Below are positions 14,400 through 22,770 of a stretch of DNA of 64,000 nt, piece by piece. The position numbers and the translations under genes are program-made. The notes below the pieces were generated by a model. The model did no database searches, had not been told where the DNA came from, and was given only the letters and a program-made list of their open reading frames with translations. Source of the DNA: Iamia majanohamensis (GTDB lineage: Bacteria; Actinomycetota; Acidimicrobiia; Acidimicrobiales; Iamiaceae). The stretch is taken from NCBI RefSeq assembly GCF_028532485.1, contig NZ_CP116942.1:4512920-4576919 (forward strand), in the 5' to 3' direction. Positions within the stretch are counted from its first letter, which is position 1. Every line of letters starts with the position of its first letter.

Positions 14400-16316
14400 C
14401 TACGTCGGCCCGTCAGCGCCCTCGGCCGAGCCGCGGATCTCGACCCCACCGCCGCTCAGGTGGAACGGCACGGAGGTGACGACCGTGTTGGGCCGGGTGC
14501 GGAGGCGGCTGCGCAGCACCAGCGCGCTCTGGTTGTGGAGCAGCTGGGCGTACCAGTGGTCGAGCACGAACTCGGGCAGGACCACGGTCATGAAGTCGTC
14601 CTCCACCTCCTCGTCGTACTCGTCGACGAAGCGCATGATCGGGCGGGACAGCTCCCGGTACGGGGAGTAGAGGGTGCGGAGCTCGGCCTGGACCCCGTGG
14701 CGCTCCCAGTCGGCGATGATCGCCTCCTGCTGCTCCCGTGAGGCCACCACGGACACGGCCAGCAGCCGGTCGGGGCGGAGGGAGCGGGCGTACCCGATCG
14801 CCTCCAGGGACCCCTTGGTCACCCGCCCCACGAGGACCACGACGGTGTGGGTGCGGCGGCGGACCCGGTAGCCGTCGGGCACCGCCAGGGCCCGGTCGAC
14901 GCGGGCGTAGTGGCGGTGGATGGCCCGGAACAGCAGGACGATCAGGGGGATCACCACCGCCGGGATCCAGGCCCCGCTCGTGAACTTCGAGACCACGACC
15001 ACCAGGAGCACGACGCCGGTGGCCACGCAGCCGACCATGTTGATGGCCAGGCCCCGCTGCCAGTGCGGCTCGCGCAGCCGGAGGTGGTGGCGGACCATGC
15101 CCGCCTGGCTCAGCGTGAAGCCGGTGAACACACCCACCGCGTAGAGAGGGATGAGCAGGGTGACCTGGGCCCGGAAGGCGACGATGAGCAGCCCGGCCAT
15201 GCCCGCCAGGATCAGGATGCCGTTGGAGAACACCAGCCGGTCGCCGCGCGACGACAGCTGCCGGGGCAGGTAGCCGTCGCCGGCGATGATCGAGCTCAGG
15301 CGGGGGAAGTCGGCGTAGGCGGTGTTGGCGGCCAGCACGAGGATGGCGAAGGTGCCGAGCTGGAGGCCGTAGAAGAGGATCGTCCCGTCGCCGAAGACGG
15401 CCGCGGCCAGCTGGGCGAGCAGCGTCTGGCCCTCCTCGTCGGCCACCGGCTTGTAGTGGTGGGCCAGGGTGGAGATCCCGAGGAACCCGGTGGCGAGGAT
15501 GCCGGCCATCATGAAGAGCGTCTGGGAGGCGTGGCGGGCCTCGGGCTTGCGGAACGCGGGCACGCCGTTGGAGATGGCCTCCACACCCGAGAGCACCACC
15601 GCGCCCGACGAGAACGCCTTGAGGATGATGAACAGGGCCGCGGTCGAGGCCAGCTCGTTCTCCTCGGCGAAGTGGGCGACGGCGGACCGGGTCTCGGGCG
15701 TGTCGATCTCGGTGACCGTCCCGAACACGACCTGGTACATGCCCGCCCCGAGCAGGGCGAAGAGGAGGACCACGTAGAGGTAGGTGGGCACGGCGAAGAT
15801 CCGGCCCGACTCCTTCAGGCCGCGCAGGTTGCCCACGGTGAGCAGGACGAGGAACGTCACGGCCAGGGCGACGCGCAGCCGAGGGTCGTCGTTGAAGTCG
15901 AAGGCGGACCCGATGGCGAGCACCCCGGCGGAGATCGACACCGCCACGGTGAGCGTGTAGTCGACGAGCAGGGCCGCCCCCGCGACCAGCCCGGCGCCCG
16001 GGCTGATGTTCTCCCGGCTCACCACGTAGGCCCCGCCGCCGTTCGGGTAGGCGTGGATGGTCTGGCTGTAGCTGATGGCGACGATGCCGAGCAGGACGGC
16101 GGCGGCCACCGCGATCGGCACCAGGTAGCGGTGCGACGCCGGGAAGGTCACCGCGGCCATGAGGATGACGAGCATCTCCTGGGTGGCGTAGGCCGTGGAG
16201 GAGATGGCGTCGGAGGCGAACACGGCCAGGGCCGTGGGCTTGCCGAGGCGTTGGTGCTCCTCCTCGCTCGAGGCGAGGGGCCGTCCCACGAGGAGCCGCT
16301 TGGAGAGGGAGGCCAT
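14400..16316 (-). CDS. APC-superfamily permease, probable potassium importer (KimA/Rv2690c-like)
   Basis: A 638-residue membrane protein with an APC-type core of about 12 helices (from ALAVFASDAISSTAYATQEM to about residue 490) and a soluble C-terminal domain of about 150 residues (TVVVLVGRVTKGSLEAIGYA onward). The layout matches the KimA-type potassium transporter of Bacillus subtilis and the mycobacterial protein encoded beside ceoB/ceoC. The divergent neighbours are two TrkA-type proteins and then an OB-fold gene, the same grouping as in mycobacteria, which supports a role in potassium uptake. ATG at 16314-16316 follows a GGAGAGGGAGG ribosome site. A -10 TAGGCT lies at 16366-16371. Confidence 0.85.
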   Translation of the reverse strand: MASLSKRLLVGRPLASSEEEHQRLGKPTALAVFASDAISSTAYATQEMLVILMAAVTFPASHRYLVPIAVAAAVLLGIVAISYSQTIHAYPNGGGAYVVSRENISPGAGLVAGAALLVDYTLTVAVSISAGVLAIGSAFDFNDDPRLRVALAVTFLVLLTVGNLRGLKESGRIFAVPTYLYVVLLFALLGAGMYQVVFGTVTEIDTPETRSAVAHFAEENELASTAALFIILKAFSSGAVVLSGVEAISNGVPAFRKPEARHASQTLFMMAGILATGFLGISTLAHHYKPVADEEGQTLLAQLAAAVFGDGTILFYGLQLGTFAILVLAANTAYADFPRLSSIIAGDGYLPRQLSSRGDRLVFSNGILILAGMAGLLIVAFRAQVTLLIPLYAVGVFTGFTLSQAGMVRHHLRLREPHWQRGLAINMVGCVATGVVLLVVVVSKFTSGAWIPAVVIPLIVLLFRAIHRHYARVDRALAVPDGYRVRRRTHTVVVLVGRVTKGSLEAIGYARSLRPDRLLAVSVVASREQQEAIIADWERHGVQAELRTLYSPYRELSRPIMRFVDEYDEEVEDDFMTVVLPEFVLDHWYAQLLHNQSALVLRSRLRTRPNTVVTSVPFHLSGGGVEIRGSAEGADGPT

Positions 16317-16365
16317 CGGGCACCGTCCCGTCGTTCGTGGCCGGGGGTGCCCGGACCGAGGGGGG

Positions 16366-16371
16366 AGCCTA
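16366..16371 (-). promoter_or_regulatory. -10 element (TAGGCT) upstream of the permease gene
   Basis: TAGGCT on the reverse strand, 49 nt before the ATG, leaving a short leader that contains a Shine-Dalgarno site. Confidence 0.4.
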
Positions 16372-16418
16372 CGACCAGGGACGCAGCCGCTCGCCACCCG
16401 GACCGGCCTCCGGGGAGA

Positions 16419-16435
16419 CCACCCCGCCGGGGTGG
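16419..16435. other. Hairpin between divergent potassium genes
   Basis: CCACCCC and GGGGTGG form a perfect 7-bp stem with a GCC loop, midway between the two divergent promoters. It could be an operator or a leader structure. I see no ydaO-type riboswitch motif. Confidence 0.35.
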
Positions 16436-16457
16436 ACGTGACGGCGAGGACCGGCCC

Positions 16458-16463
16458 TATGCT
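16458..16463 (+). promoter_or_regulatory. -10 element (TATGCT) upstream of the first TrkA gene
   Basis: TATGCT lies 50 nt before the GTG start at 16514; the leader carries GGGAGGT 8 nt before the start. Confidence 0.4.
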
Positions 16464-16513
16464 CCGCACTCGCCGCAGGGGCCGCCCGGTCCCGGCGCGG
16501 GAGGTCGACCGAG

Positions 16514-17185
16514 GTGCACGTCGTCGTCGTGGGGTGCGGACGGGTCGGGGCCGGCCTGGCCGGCGCCATCGAGGGCCTGGGCCACACCGTCGCCGTGGTC
16601 GACCGCCGTCCCACCGCCTTCGACCGCCTGCCCGAGGGCTTCAGCGGCAGCCGGGTGGTGGGCGTCGGCTTCGACCGCGACCGGCTGCGCGCCGCCGGGG
16701 TGGAGCAGGCCGGCGCCGTCGCCGCCGTCACCAGCGGCGACAACTCGAACATCCTCATCGCCCGGGTGGCGAGGGAGACCTTCGGCATCGAGCGGGTGGT
16801 GGCCCGCATCTACGACCCCCGCCGCGCCGCGATCTACGAGCGCCTCGGCATCCCCACCATCGCCACCGTGCAGTGGACGACCGAGCGGGTCCTGCAGCGG
16901 GTGCTGCCCGAGCGTCCCACCGTCGAGTGGATCGACCCCAGCGCCAAGGTCGTGCTGGTCGAGCGGGACGTCCCGGCGGCCTGGGCGGGGACGCCGGCCC
17001 ACCGCCTGGACCAGCCCCGCACCACCCGGGTCGTGAGCGTCACCCGCCTGGGCGTGGCCCAGGTGCCCGACGCCGACCTCCTGCTCCAGGACGGCGACAC
17101 CGTCCACGTCGCCGTCGCCGGCTCGTCGGTCGAGGACCTCGACGCCCGCCTGGCCGGCGGCCCCGCCGACGGGACGGCCCCGTGA
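16514..17185 (+). CDS. TrkA family potassium uptake regulatory protein (CeoB-like)
   Basis: A 223-residue protein with a TrkA-N Rossmann domain (VVVVGCGRVGAGLAGAI, then VVDRRPTAFDRL and VTSGDNSNILIARVARE) and a C-terminal TrkA-C domain from about residue 140 ending DLLLQDGDTVHVAVAG. These subunits bind NAD(H) or nucleotides and gate potassium channels or transporters. The gene is divergent from the permease and 43 bp upstream of a second TrkA gene. In mycobacteria the equivalent pair is ceoB-ceoC. The GTG start at 16514 has a ribosome site upstream. Confidence 0.9.
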   Translation: MHVVVVGCGRVGAGLAGAIEGLGHTVAVVDRRPTAFDRLPEGFSGSRVVGVGFDRDRLRAAGVEQAGAVAAVTSGDNSNILIARVARETFGIERVVARIYDPRRAAIYERLGIPTIATVQWTTERVLQRVLPERPTVEWIDPSAKVVLVERDVPAAWAGTPAHRLDQPRTTRVVSVTRLGVAQVPDADLLLQDGDTVHVAVAGSSVEDLDARLAGGPADGTAP

Positions 17186-17228
17186 GCCCCTCCCCCACCG
17201 CCCCGCCGCCCCCGGAGGACCTCCAGCC

Positions 17229-17966
17229 ATGAGGATCGTCATCGCCGGCGGCGGCAACGTCGGCACGTTCATCGCCACCGACCTGGTGAAGGCCGGCCAC
17301 GACGTCACCATCGTCGAGGTCGACCGGGAGCGCACCCAGACCGCGCTGGAGGTCGACGAGGCCCCCGGCGTGCGCTGGGTGGTGGCCGACGCCTGCGAGG
17401 TCACCGAGTTCGCCAAGAGCGACGTGGACCGGGCCGACGTGGTCGCCGCCGTCACCGGCGACGACGAGGACAACCTGGTCATCTCGCTCCTGGCCAAGCA
17501 GGAGTTCGCCGTCCCCCGGGTCGTGGCCCGGGTCAACAACCCCCGCAACGAGTGGATGTTCACCGAGGCGTGGGGCGTCGACGTGTCGGTGTCGACCCCG
17601 CACCTGCTCACCGCCCTGGTCGAGGAGGCCGTCTCGGTCGGGACCCTCGTCCGGCTGCTCTCCTTCGAGGGCGGGCGGGCCCGCCTGTCGGAGGCGACCC
17701 TCACCGATGCCTCGCCGTCGATCGGTCAGGACCTCATCGCTCTTCCCCTCCCCCGCGACTGCACCGTCGTGGCCGTGCTGCGCGACTCCCACGTCATCGT
17801 CCCCCGGGGCGACACCGTGCTCCGCAGCGGCGACGAGGTGCTGGTGCTCACCACCCCGGAGGTGGAGGACGAGGTGGTGACCGTGCTCCTCGGCGACGAG
17901 GCCGGCGGCCAGGCGGGGGCGGCGGTGCAGGCGGACGGGGCCGGACCGGAGGCCCCACCCGCCTGA
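17229..17966 (+). CDS. TrkA family potassium uptake regulatory protein (CeoC-like)
   Basis: A 245-residue second TrkA protein. The N-terminal nucleotide-binding domain shows IVIAGGGNVGTFIATDL, TIVEVDRERTQ and AAVTGDDEDNLVISLLAKQE. The TrkA-C domain spans about residues 140-220 and ends RSGDEVLVLTTPEVEDEV. The ATG at 17229 has GGAGG 8-9 nt upstream. It forms an operon with the preceding TrkA gene and probably works with it as a hetero-oligomeric gating ring for the divergent permease (inference from the conserved neighbourhood). Confidence 0.9.
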   Translation: MRIVIAGGGNVGTFIATDLVKAGHDVTIVEVDRERTQTALEVDEAPGVRWVVADACEVTEFAKSDVDRADVVAAVTGDDEDNLVISLLAKQEFAVPRVVARVNNPRNEWMFTEAWGVDVSVSTPHLLTALVEEAVSVGTLVRLLSFEGGRARLSEATLTDASPSIGQDLIALPLPRDCTVVAVLRDSHVIVPRGDTVLRSGDEVLVLTTPEVEDEVVTVLLGDEAGGQAGAAVQADGAGPEAPPA

Positions 17967-17990
17967 GCGGGGGCCCGAGGGCGGCGGCCG

Positions 17991-18341
17991 TCAGCGCCGG
18001 AGCGTGTAGGCCGGGTTGACCAGCACCAGCCGGCCCCGCTCGCGGCGGGCGACCCCCTCGACGAGCACGGCACGGCCGGGGTCGAGGCCGCCGATGCGAC
18101 GGCGGCCGGTGAACACGGCGACGGCCCGACCGGTGCCGTCGTCGACGGTGACCTCGAGCGACGGGGCCCCGGCGCGGGGCACCACCTGCAGGGCGGCCAC
18201 CTCCCCGTGGAGCCGCACCGGGCCCCGAGGGCCGGCCGCCGCGATGGTCGAGCAGGTCGGGTCCTCGAACCGGGCCTGGAGGCTCTCGGCGTGGAGGTCC
18301 TCGTTGGACTTGGTCAGGCGGTCGCGCAGGCCCTTCAGCAC
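17991..18341 (-). CDS. OB-fold nucleic acid binding domain protein (Rv2694c-like)
   Basis: A 116-residue protein with an OB-fold from about residue 30 (PVRLHGEVAALQVVP, then LEVTVDDGTGRAVAVFTGRR, IGGLDPGRAVLVEGVARR and RLVLVNPAYTL). The N-terminal helix LKGLRDRLTKSNEDLHAES is typical of the actinobacterial family found next to ceoBC. The role is unknown beyond likely nucleic-acid or ligand binding. The GTG start at 18339-18341 is placed at the conserved LKGLRDRL start, with a -10-like CATGCT 6 nt upstream. It is convergent with the TrkA operon. Confidence 0.82.
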   Translation of the reverse strand: MLKGLRDRLTKSNEDLHAESLQARFEDPTCSTIAAAGPRGPVRLHGEVAALQVVPRAGAPSLEVTVDDGTGRAVAVFTGRRRIGGLDPGRAVLVEGVARRERGRLVLVNPAYTLRR

Positions 18342-18459
18342 CGCGCCAGCATGCCCGCTGCGACCTCCGCCGGACACCACCACGGGGAGGACGGCACGGG
18401 CGTCGGTACCCTGGCCGCGCCGGTGATCCGCCGGACGACCCCACCCCCGAGGAGGCCCC

Positions 18460-18732
18460 GTGGGCTTCATGGACAAGCTGAAGCGCAACGCCGGCGACCT
18501 GGCCGACAAGGCCGCCGACGCCGTCGCCGACAACGCCGACAAGGTGGACGGCGGCATCGACAAGGTGGCGGGCACGGTCGACCAGAAGACCGGCGGCAAG
18601 CACCGCGACAAGGTGGCCAAGGCCACCGACACGGCCAAGGGCCTCGTCGACAAGGCCGAGGCCCGGGCGGCCGAGGAGAAGGCCAAGCGGCCGCCGCCCC
18701 CCACGCCGCCCACCGTCGACCCTGACGCCTAG
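18460..18732 (+). CDS. MT0933-type antitoxin family protein
   Basis: A 90-residue, highly charged, Lys/Asp/Ala-rich helical protein: MGFMDKLKRNAGDLADKAAD, then NADKVDGGIDKVAGTVDQKT and GGKHRDKVAKATD, ending in a proline tail. This is the pattern of the small actinobacterial antitoxin family named after MT0933/Rv0909. No toxin gene accompanies it, so it may be an orphan with another role, such as a stress or structural protein of LEA-like composition. The GTG start has GAGGAGG upstream, and a TACCCT -10-like element lies near 18407. Confidence 0.75.
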   Translation: MGFMDKLKRNAGDLADKAADAVADNADKVDGGIDKVAGTVDQKTGGKHRDKVAKATDTAKGLVDKAEARAAEEKAKRPPPPTPPTVDPDA

Positions 18733-18747
18733 GTCCGGGGCGCGTCC

Positions 18748-19692
18748 CTAGGGGACGACCTCCACCGGGGTGCCGGCCTCGGCCAGGTCGAGCACCGTCC
18801 GGATGGCCTCGTTGGTCAGCCGCACGCAGCCGTGGCTGGCCGGGGTGCCGATGAGGGCCGGGTTCTGGGTGCCGTGCATGGCCACCTGGCCCTGGCCCCC
18901 GCCGAAGCTCTCGTACACCTCGGAGAACCCGGTGAAGCTGACCTGGCCGTCGCCGTAGGCCCGGTGGCCCGCCAAGCGGACGCGCGCGTCGACGAAGAAG
19001 GTGCCGATCGGCGTCGGCGACGAGGCCTTGCCGGTGGCCACCGGGAACCGGGCCAGCACCTCCTCGCCGTGGTACACGGTGAGGCGCCGGGCCCCCCGCT
19101 CGATGACGATGTGGTTCGGCACCCGGCGGAGGGTGACGTCGGACTCCCGGATCCAGGCCATGGCCGAGTTGGGCCGGGACATGAGCTGGGCCAGCAGCCA
19201 GCCGGGCCGCCGGCCCCGCACCAGGAACACCAGGTCGAGGCCCTCGGCGGTGGGGCTGGCCATGGCCCGACCGCTCGGCACCGGCACCCCGGGGGCCCGG
19301 TGCAGCGGGACCGAGGCACCCTTGGCGTCGGCCACGATCCAGCTGGTGGCCCACGGGCGGGGCAGGGGCGAGGCCAGCATGAGCCCGTCCTCCACCACCG
19401 GGGTGGCGGGGGCGGTCGTCGTGGTCGTGGTGGTGGTGCTCGTCGTCGTGGTGGTCGGCCAGGAGCCGATGAGGCTGGTGTCGGGGCCCTCGACGGTCCC
19501 CGTGCCGGCCTCGGGTGCGGGAGGGATGCGGGCCTCGGTCTCCACCGGTCCGCGCCGGGCGGCCAGGAGGGCGCCGACGGCCAGCACGACGAGCACGAGC
19601 GTCGCCAGCACGGCCACCCGACGACTGCGGCGGGGCGCGCCCGCCGGGGCCGACGCGGCCCCCTCGGCTCCGCTGCGCTCGACTTCCGGCAC
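18748..19692 (-). CDS. L,D-transpeptidase (YkuD domain), membrane-anchored
   Basis: A 314-residue protein. One N-terminal transmembrane anchor (VAVLATLVLVVLAVGALLA, about residues 25-45) is followed by a Thr-rich linker. The catalytic YkuD domain occupies roughly the last 125 residues (NHIVIERGARRLTVYH onward). The active-site signature is complete: HGTQNPALIGTPASHGCVRL, with the catalytic Cys after SHG. Such enzymes make 3-3 cross-links in peptidoglycan or attach lipoproteins. The GTG start at 19690-19692 follows TACCCT by 7 nt. Confidence 0.92.
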   Translation of the reverse strand: MPEVERSGAEGAASAPAGAPRRSRRVAVLATLVLVVLAVGALLAARRGPVETEARIPPAPEAGTGTVEGPDTSLIGSWPTTTTTSTTTTTTTTAPATPVVEDGLMLASPLPRPWATSWIVADAKGASVPLHRAPGVPVPSGRAMASPTAEGLDLVFLVRGRRPGWLLAQLMSRPNSAMAWIRESDVTLRRVPNHIVIERGARRLTVYHGEEVLARFPVATGKASSPTPIGTFFVDARVRLAGHRAYGDGQVSFTGFSEVYESFGGGQGQVAMHGTQNPALIGTPASHGCVRLTNEAIRTVLDLAEAGTPVEVVP

Positions 19693-19699
19693 CGTCCCC

Positions 19700-19705
19700 A
19701 GGGTA
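19700..19705 (-). promoter_or_regulatory. -10 element (TACCCT) for the L,D-transpeptidase gene
   Basis: Located 7 nt before the GTG start at 19692; leaderless layout. Confidence 0.6.
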
Positions 19706-19751
19706 GGCAGCGTCCGGGACGGCCTGCCGGGCGCCCCGCGCGGCCCTGCGG

Positions 19752-19856
19752 TCAGGTGGCCTCGATCGCCTCCAGCACCTCCAGCCGGGTCGAGCGCCGC
19801 GACGGGATCCACGAGGCGAGCACGCCGAGCACGAGGTCCGGCCCCGGCGTGAGCAT
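19752..19856 (-). pseudogene. Short ORF resembling the C-terminal tail of an FtsX/MacB-type permease
   Basis: A 34-residue reading frame whose ATG overlaps the gluQRS stop codon (ATGA). Its sequence, LVLGVLASWIPSRRSTRLEV followed by LEAIEAT, matches the end of FtsX-like ABC permeases: the last helix, then a PSRRAxRLxxLEAI pattern. The rest of such a permease is absent. It is probably the leftover 3' end of a deleted gene, or chance similarity. Confidence 0.35.
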
Positions 19857-20782
19857 CAGGACCGGTCCCCGGGGGTGAGGAGCCCGCCCGGGGGGGTCCA
19901 GGGCGCGGCGGGAAGGCGGTCGCGGACGAAGGCGTCGCGGGCGGGGCCCAGGGGGTCGTCCCCGCCCGGGGCCGGGAGCCCGAGCGACGCCAAGAGGAGG
20001 TCGCGCACCTCCCCGGCCGTGGTCCCGGCCCCGTCGAGGTCGGCCAGGGTCACCGCGCCGTGGCGCTTGGCCAGCCGGTCCCCGTCGGGACCCAGCACCA
20101 GGGGCACGTGCAGGTACGCCGGCACCGGGAGGTCGAGCAGGCGGGCCAGGTGGGCCTGGCGGGGCGTCCACGGCAGGAGGTCGTCGCCCCGCACCACCTC
20201 CTCGACCCCTTGAGCGGCGTCGTCGACCACCACCGCCAGGTTGTAGGCGGGCAGGCCGTCGTTGCGGCGCAGGACCACGTCGTCGACCACCCCCTCGACC
20301 ACCCCGACCCGGGCGTCGGCCGCCGAGGCCCGGGCCCCGTCGGCCCGGAGGCGGAGCGCGGGCGGCCGTCCCTCGGCCTCCCGGGCGGCCCGCTCGGCGG
20401 CCGTCAGGTCCCGACAGGTGCCGGGGTAGGCGCCCTCAGGCAGGTCGCCGTGGGGGGCACGGGTGGCCTCGCGGACCTCGCGCCGGGTGCAGTAGCAGGG
20501 GTAGGTGAGGCCGGCGGCGTCCAGGTCGGACAGGGCGTCCTCGTAGAGGGGGCGACGCTCGGACTGGCGCACGACGGGGCCGTCCCAGTCGAGGCCCAGG
20601 GCCCGGAGGTCGGCCAGCTGGCCCTCCTCGTGCTCGGGGCGCGACGCAGGGTCGAGGTCCTCGCTCCGCAGCAGCAGGGTCGACCCGTCGGACCGCGCCG
20701 CCAGCCAGGCGACCAGCGCGGTGCGCAGGTTGCCCACGTGCAGCGGCCCGGTGGGGCTGGGGGCGAAGCGACCGACGGGCAC
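19856..20782 (-). CDS. gluQ: Glutamyl-Q tRNA(Asp) synthetase
   Basis: A 308-residue class I synthetase-like protein with only the catalytic half of GluRS. The HIGH-type motif is in FAPSPTGPLHVGNLRTALVA and the KMSKS-equivalent is DRLAKRHGAVTL. A zinc-binding CYC...C pattern is present (YPCYCTRREVRE, then TCRDL). The anticodon-binding domain of GluRS is missing, as expected for GluQ, which adds glutamate to queuosine in tRNA(Asp). The GTG start at 20780-20782 places VGRFAPSP right at the N-terminus; a -10-like CACCCT lies 7 nt upstream. It is divergent from the HNH gene. Confidence 0.9.
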   Translation of the reverse strand: MPVGRFAPSPTGPLHVGNLRTALVAWLAARSDGSTLLLRSEDLDPASRPEHEEGQLADLRALGLDWDGPVVRQSERRPLYEDALSDLDAAGLTYPCYCTRREVREATRAPHGDLPEGAYPGTCRDLTAAERAAREAEGRPPALRLRADGARASAADARVGVVEGVVDDVVLRRNDGLPAYNLAVVVDDAAQGVEEVVRGDDLLPWTPRQAHLARLLDLPVPAYLHVPLVLGPDGDRLAKRHGAVTLADLDGAGTTAGEVRDLLLASLGLPAPGGDDPLGPARDAFVRDRLPAAPWTPPGGLLTPGDRS

Positions 20783-20855
20783 GTCGCGCAGGGTGGCACA
20801 GCTCCCGAGGCTCCGGCACGACGGGGGGACCGGCCCCGGGGCATCCTGGGGGCCG

Positions 20856-21251
20856 ATGGCCAGCGGTGAGGTGGCGGCCCCGGGCCGCCAGGAGCGACGG
20901 CGTCGGATCCTCCGGCGCGACGGCGACGCCTGCGTCTGGTGCGGCCGCCAGGTCGACGCCGGCCTGGTCGCGGCGACCACCGAGCACCTGGTGCCCCGGG
21001 TGAAGGGCGGGCCGTCGTGGATCGAGAACGAGGTGGTGGCCTGCGCCCGGTGCAACCGGTCGCGGGGCCACACCACCCCGGCCGAGTGGCTGGAGGAGTG
21101 CCGGCGCCGGGGCTGGGAGCCCGACGGCGCCGCCGTGCTCCGGGGCCTCGAGCGCCTGGAGCAGGCCATCGGCGCGCGCGGCGGCCAGCGCCGGGCCCGG
21201 CCGTACCTGCGCAGCCAGCTCCGGCGCATGCGGCGCCTGGTCGACGCCTGA
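20856..21251 (+). CDS. HNH endonuclease domain protein
   Basis: A 131-residue protein with an HNH nuclease core: CVWCGRQV (first CxxC), TTEHLVPRVKGG (the His pair region) and ENEVVACARCNRSRG (Asn and second CxxC). The remainder is basic and helical (TPAEWLEECRRRGW, later RPYLRSQLRRMRRLV). The domain cleaves or nicks DNA. Proteins of this size are common in actinobacteria and not tied to one system. The ATG at 20856 follows CATCCT by 8 nt. Confidence 0.85.
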   Translation: MASGEVAAPGRQERRRRILRRDGDACVWCGRQVDAGLVAATTEHLVPRVKGGPSWIENEVVACARCNRSRGHTTPAEWLEECRRRGWEPDGAAVLRGLERLEQAIGARGGQRRARPYLRSQLRRMRRLVDA

Positions 21252-21284
21252 CCGACGTCCGGCCGACGCCGGGGGCCGGTCGCC

Positions 21285-22706
21285 TCAGAGGTCGTCGTCG
21301 GCGGGGATCCAGCTGCCGTGGAGGCCATAGGGGACGCGCTGGGGCGGGGCCAGCACGGCCACCGGCTCGCCACCGACGTCGGCCGGGTCGAGCACGAACA
21401 GGTGGGTGGCGAGGGTGTCCTCGTGGAAGCCCCAGGCCAGCAGGTAGCCGTCGTCCTCCGCCCGGCTGCCGTCGCGGGGCACGAAGACGGGCTCGCCGAA
21501 CCGGGTGCGCCCGCCGCGGCGGTCGTCGGTGGCGCCGGTGGCGGTGTCGAGGCGGACGACGCGGTTCCACTCCCCCGGCACCGTGGGCGGGTCGTCGGGG
21601 TCCTTGCCCGCCATGTACACCCACCGGTGCGCCTGGCCCAGGAGCCGGTCGTCGATGCGGGGGAACTCGGCCAGCTCGTCGCCCACCTCGTCGATGCGGC
21701 AGGTCTGCGAGGCGAGGTCGAGGTGCACCCGCACCGCGCCGCCCTGCGCCGGGCGGGGGTCGAGGCCCATGCCGGGGTGGAGCCACCGGGGCATGTCGAC
21801 CACCACCTCGGTGCCCCCGTCACCGGTGTCGGCCACGAAGGCGTTGGCGATGTGCCACACCCAGAAGGCCTCGGCCTCGAACCAGGTGACCGCCCCGGTG
21901 CCCCGGTCGACCACCGCGATGCGGCTCCCCTCCTCCGGGCGCCAGCCCAGGGGGTTGCCGCCGGCGAAGGCGGCCTCGAGGTCGAAGTGCAGGGGGCACA
22001 CGAACAGCACCAGGTGGGAGGCGGTGATGGCGCAGTCGTGGATCATGTAGGGCCCGGCGACGTCGAGGGCCGTCGGCGGCGAGGTCACGGTGCCGTCGGC
22101 CCCGACCACCGCCCAGGTCAGCCAGGGCGCCTGCATGACGTCGTAGCGGAACACCACCATCTCGCCGGTCACGGGGTCGACCTTGGGGTGGGCGCACATG
22201 CCGTCGGGGAGCCCGCCGTCGAAGTCGCAGGGGCCGAGGGTGGCCAAGCCGGCGTCGACAGCGAAGGGCTTCTGGCCCTCGGACAGGGCCAGGTAGCGAC
22301 CGGCGTGGCGCACGACGTGGATGTCGACGAGGTCGCGCTCGGTGCCCACCAGCTCCGGGGGCACGTCGTCGGGGTCGGGCATCCCGAGGTCCATCACCCC
22401 GGGCCAGAGGGCCCGCCCGGCCGCCTCCTCGGCCTCGATGGCCGGGGTGCGGACGAAGCGGTTGCGGTAGCGGGCCCGGCCCCCCTCGAACCAGACCCCG
22501 TGGATCATCCCGTCGCCGTCGAGCGGGTAGCTGTAGGACCCGATCGGGGGGAACCGCGGGTTGGGCCCGTTGCGCAGGTAGGCGCCGGCCAGGTCGGCGG
22601 GCACCGCACCCGCCACCACCTCCATGGGCCCGTCGACCTCGTCGGTGGTGGGGGCGAAGATGCCGTTGAGCTGGGCGACGCTCGGGATGTCGACCGGTTC
22701 GATCAC
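21285..22706 (-). CDS. Carotenoid cleavage oxygenase family protein
   Basis: A 473-residue retinal-pigment-epithelium-type dioxygenase, a seven-bladed propeller with a non-haem iron held by four histidines. The expected contexts are present: CAHPKVDP, IHDCAITASH, WHIANAF and the C-terminal LHGSWIP. The N-terminal YLRNGPNPRFPPIG and DGDGMIHGVWF are family hallmarks. It cleaves carotenoids, apocarotenoids or stilbenes with O2. The GTG start at 22704-22706 has GGAGGA 6 nt upstream. No carotenoid biosynthesis gene is in the window. Confidence 0.93.
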   Translation of the reverse strand: MIEPVDIPSVAQLNGIFAPTTDEVDGPMEVVAGAVPADLAGAYLRNGPNPRFPPIGSYSYPLDGDGMIHGVWFEGGRARYRNRFVRTPAIEAEEAAGRALWPGVMDLGMPDPDDVPPELVGTERDLVDIHVVRHAGRYLALSEGQKPFAVDAGLATLGPCDFDGGLPDGMCAHPKVDPVTGEMVVFRYDVMQAPWLTWAVVGADGTVTSPPTALDVAGPYMIHDCAITASHLVLFVCPLHFDLEAAFAGGNPLGWRPEEGSRIAVVDRGTGAVTWFEAEAFWVWHIANAFVADTGDGGTEVVVDMPRWLHPGMGLDPRPAQGGAVRVHLDLASQTCRIDEVGDELAEFPRIDDRLLGQAHRWVYMAGKDPDDPPTVPGEWNRVVRLDTATGATDDRRGGRTRFGEPVFVPRDGSRAEDDGYLLAWGFHEDTLATHLFVLDPADVGGEPVAVLAPPQRVPYGLHGSWIPADDDL

Positions 22707-22770
22707 GGGGGTCCTCCGGGTGCGTGGTGTGGCGACACTCTGCCCCACACCGGATGCGCCCGGCCGGGCG

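Noticed and set aside
16317..16513. Possible c-di-AMP (ydaO-type) riboswitch upstream of the potassium permease
   Set aside because: The -10 lies 49 nt from the start, leaving too short a leader; only a simple hairpin is seen.
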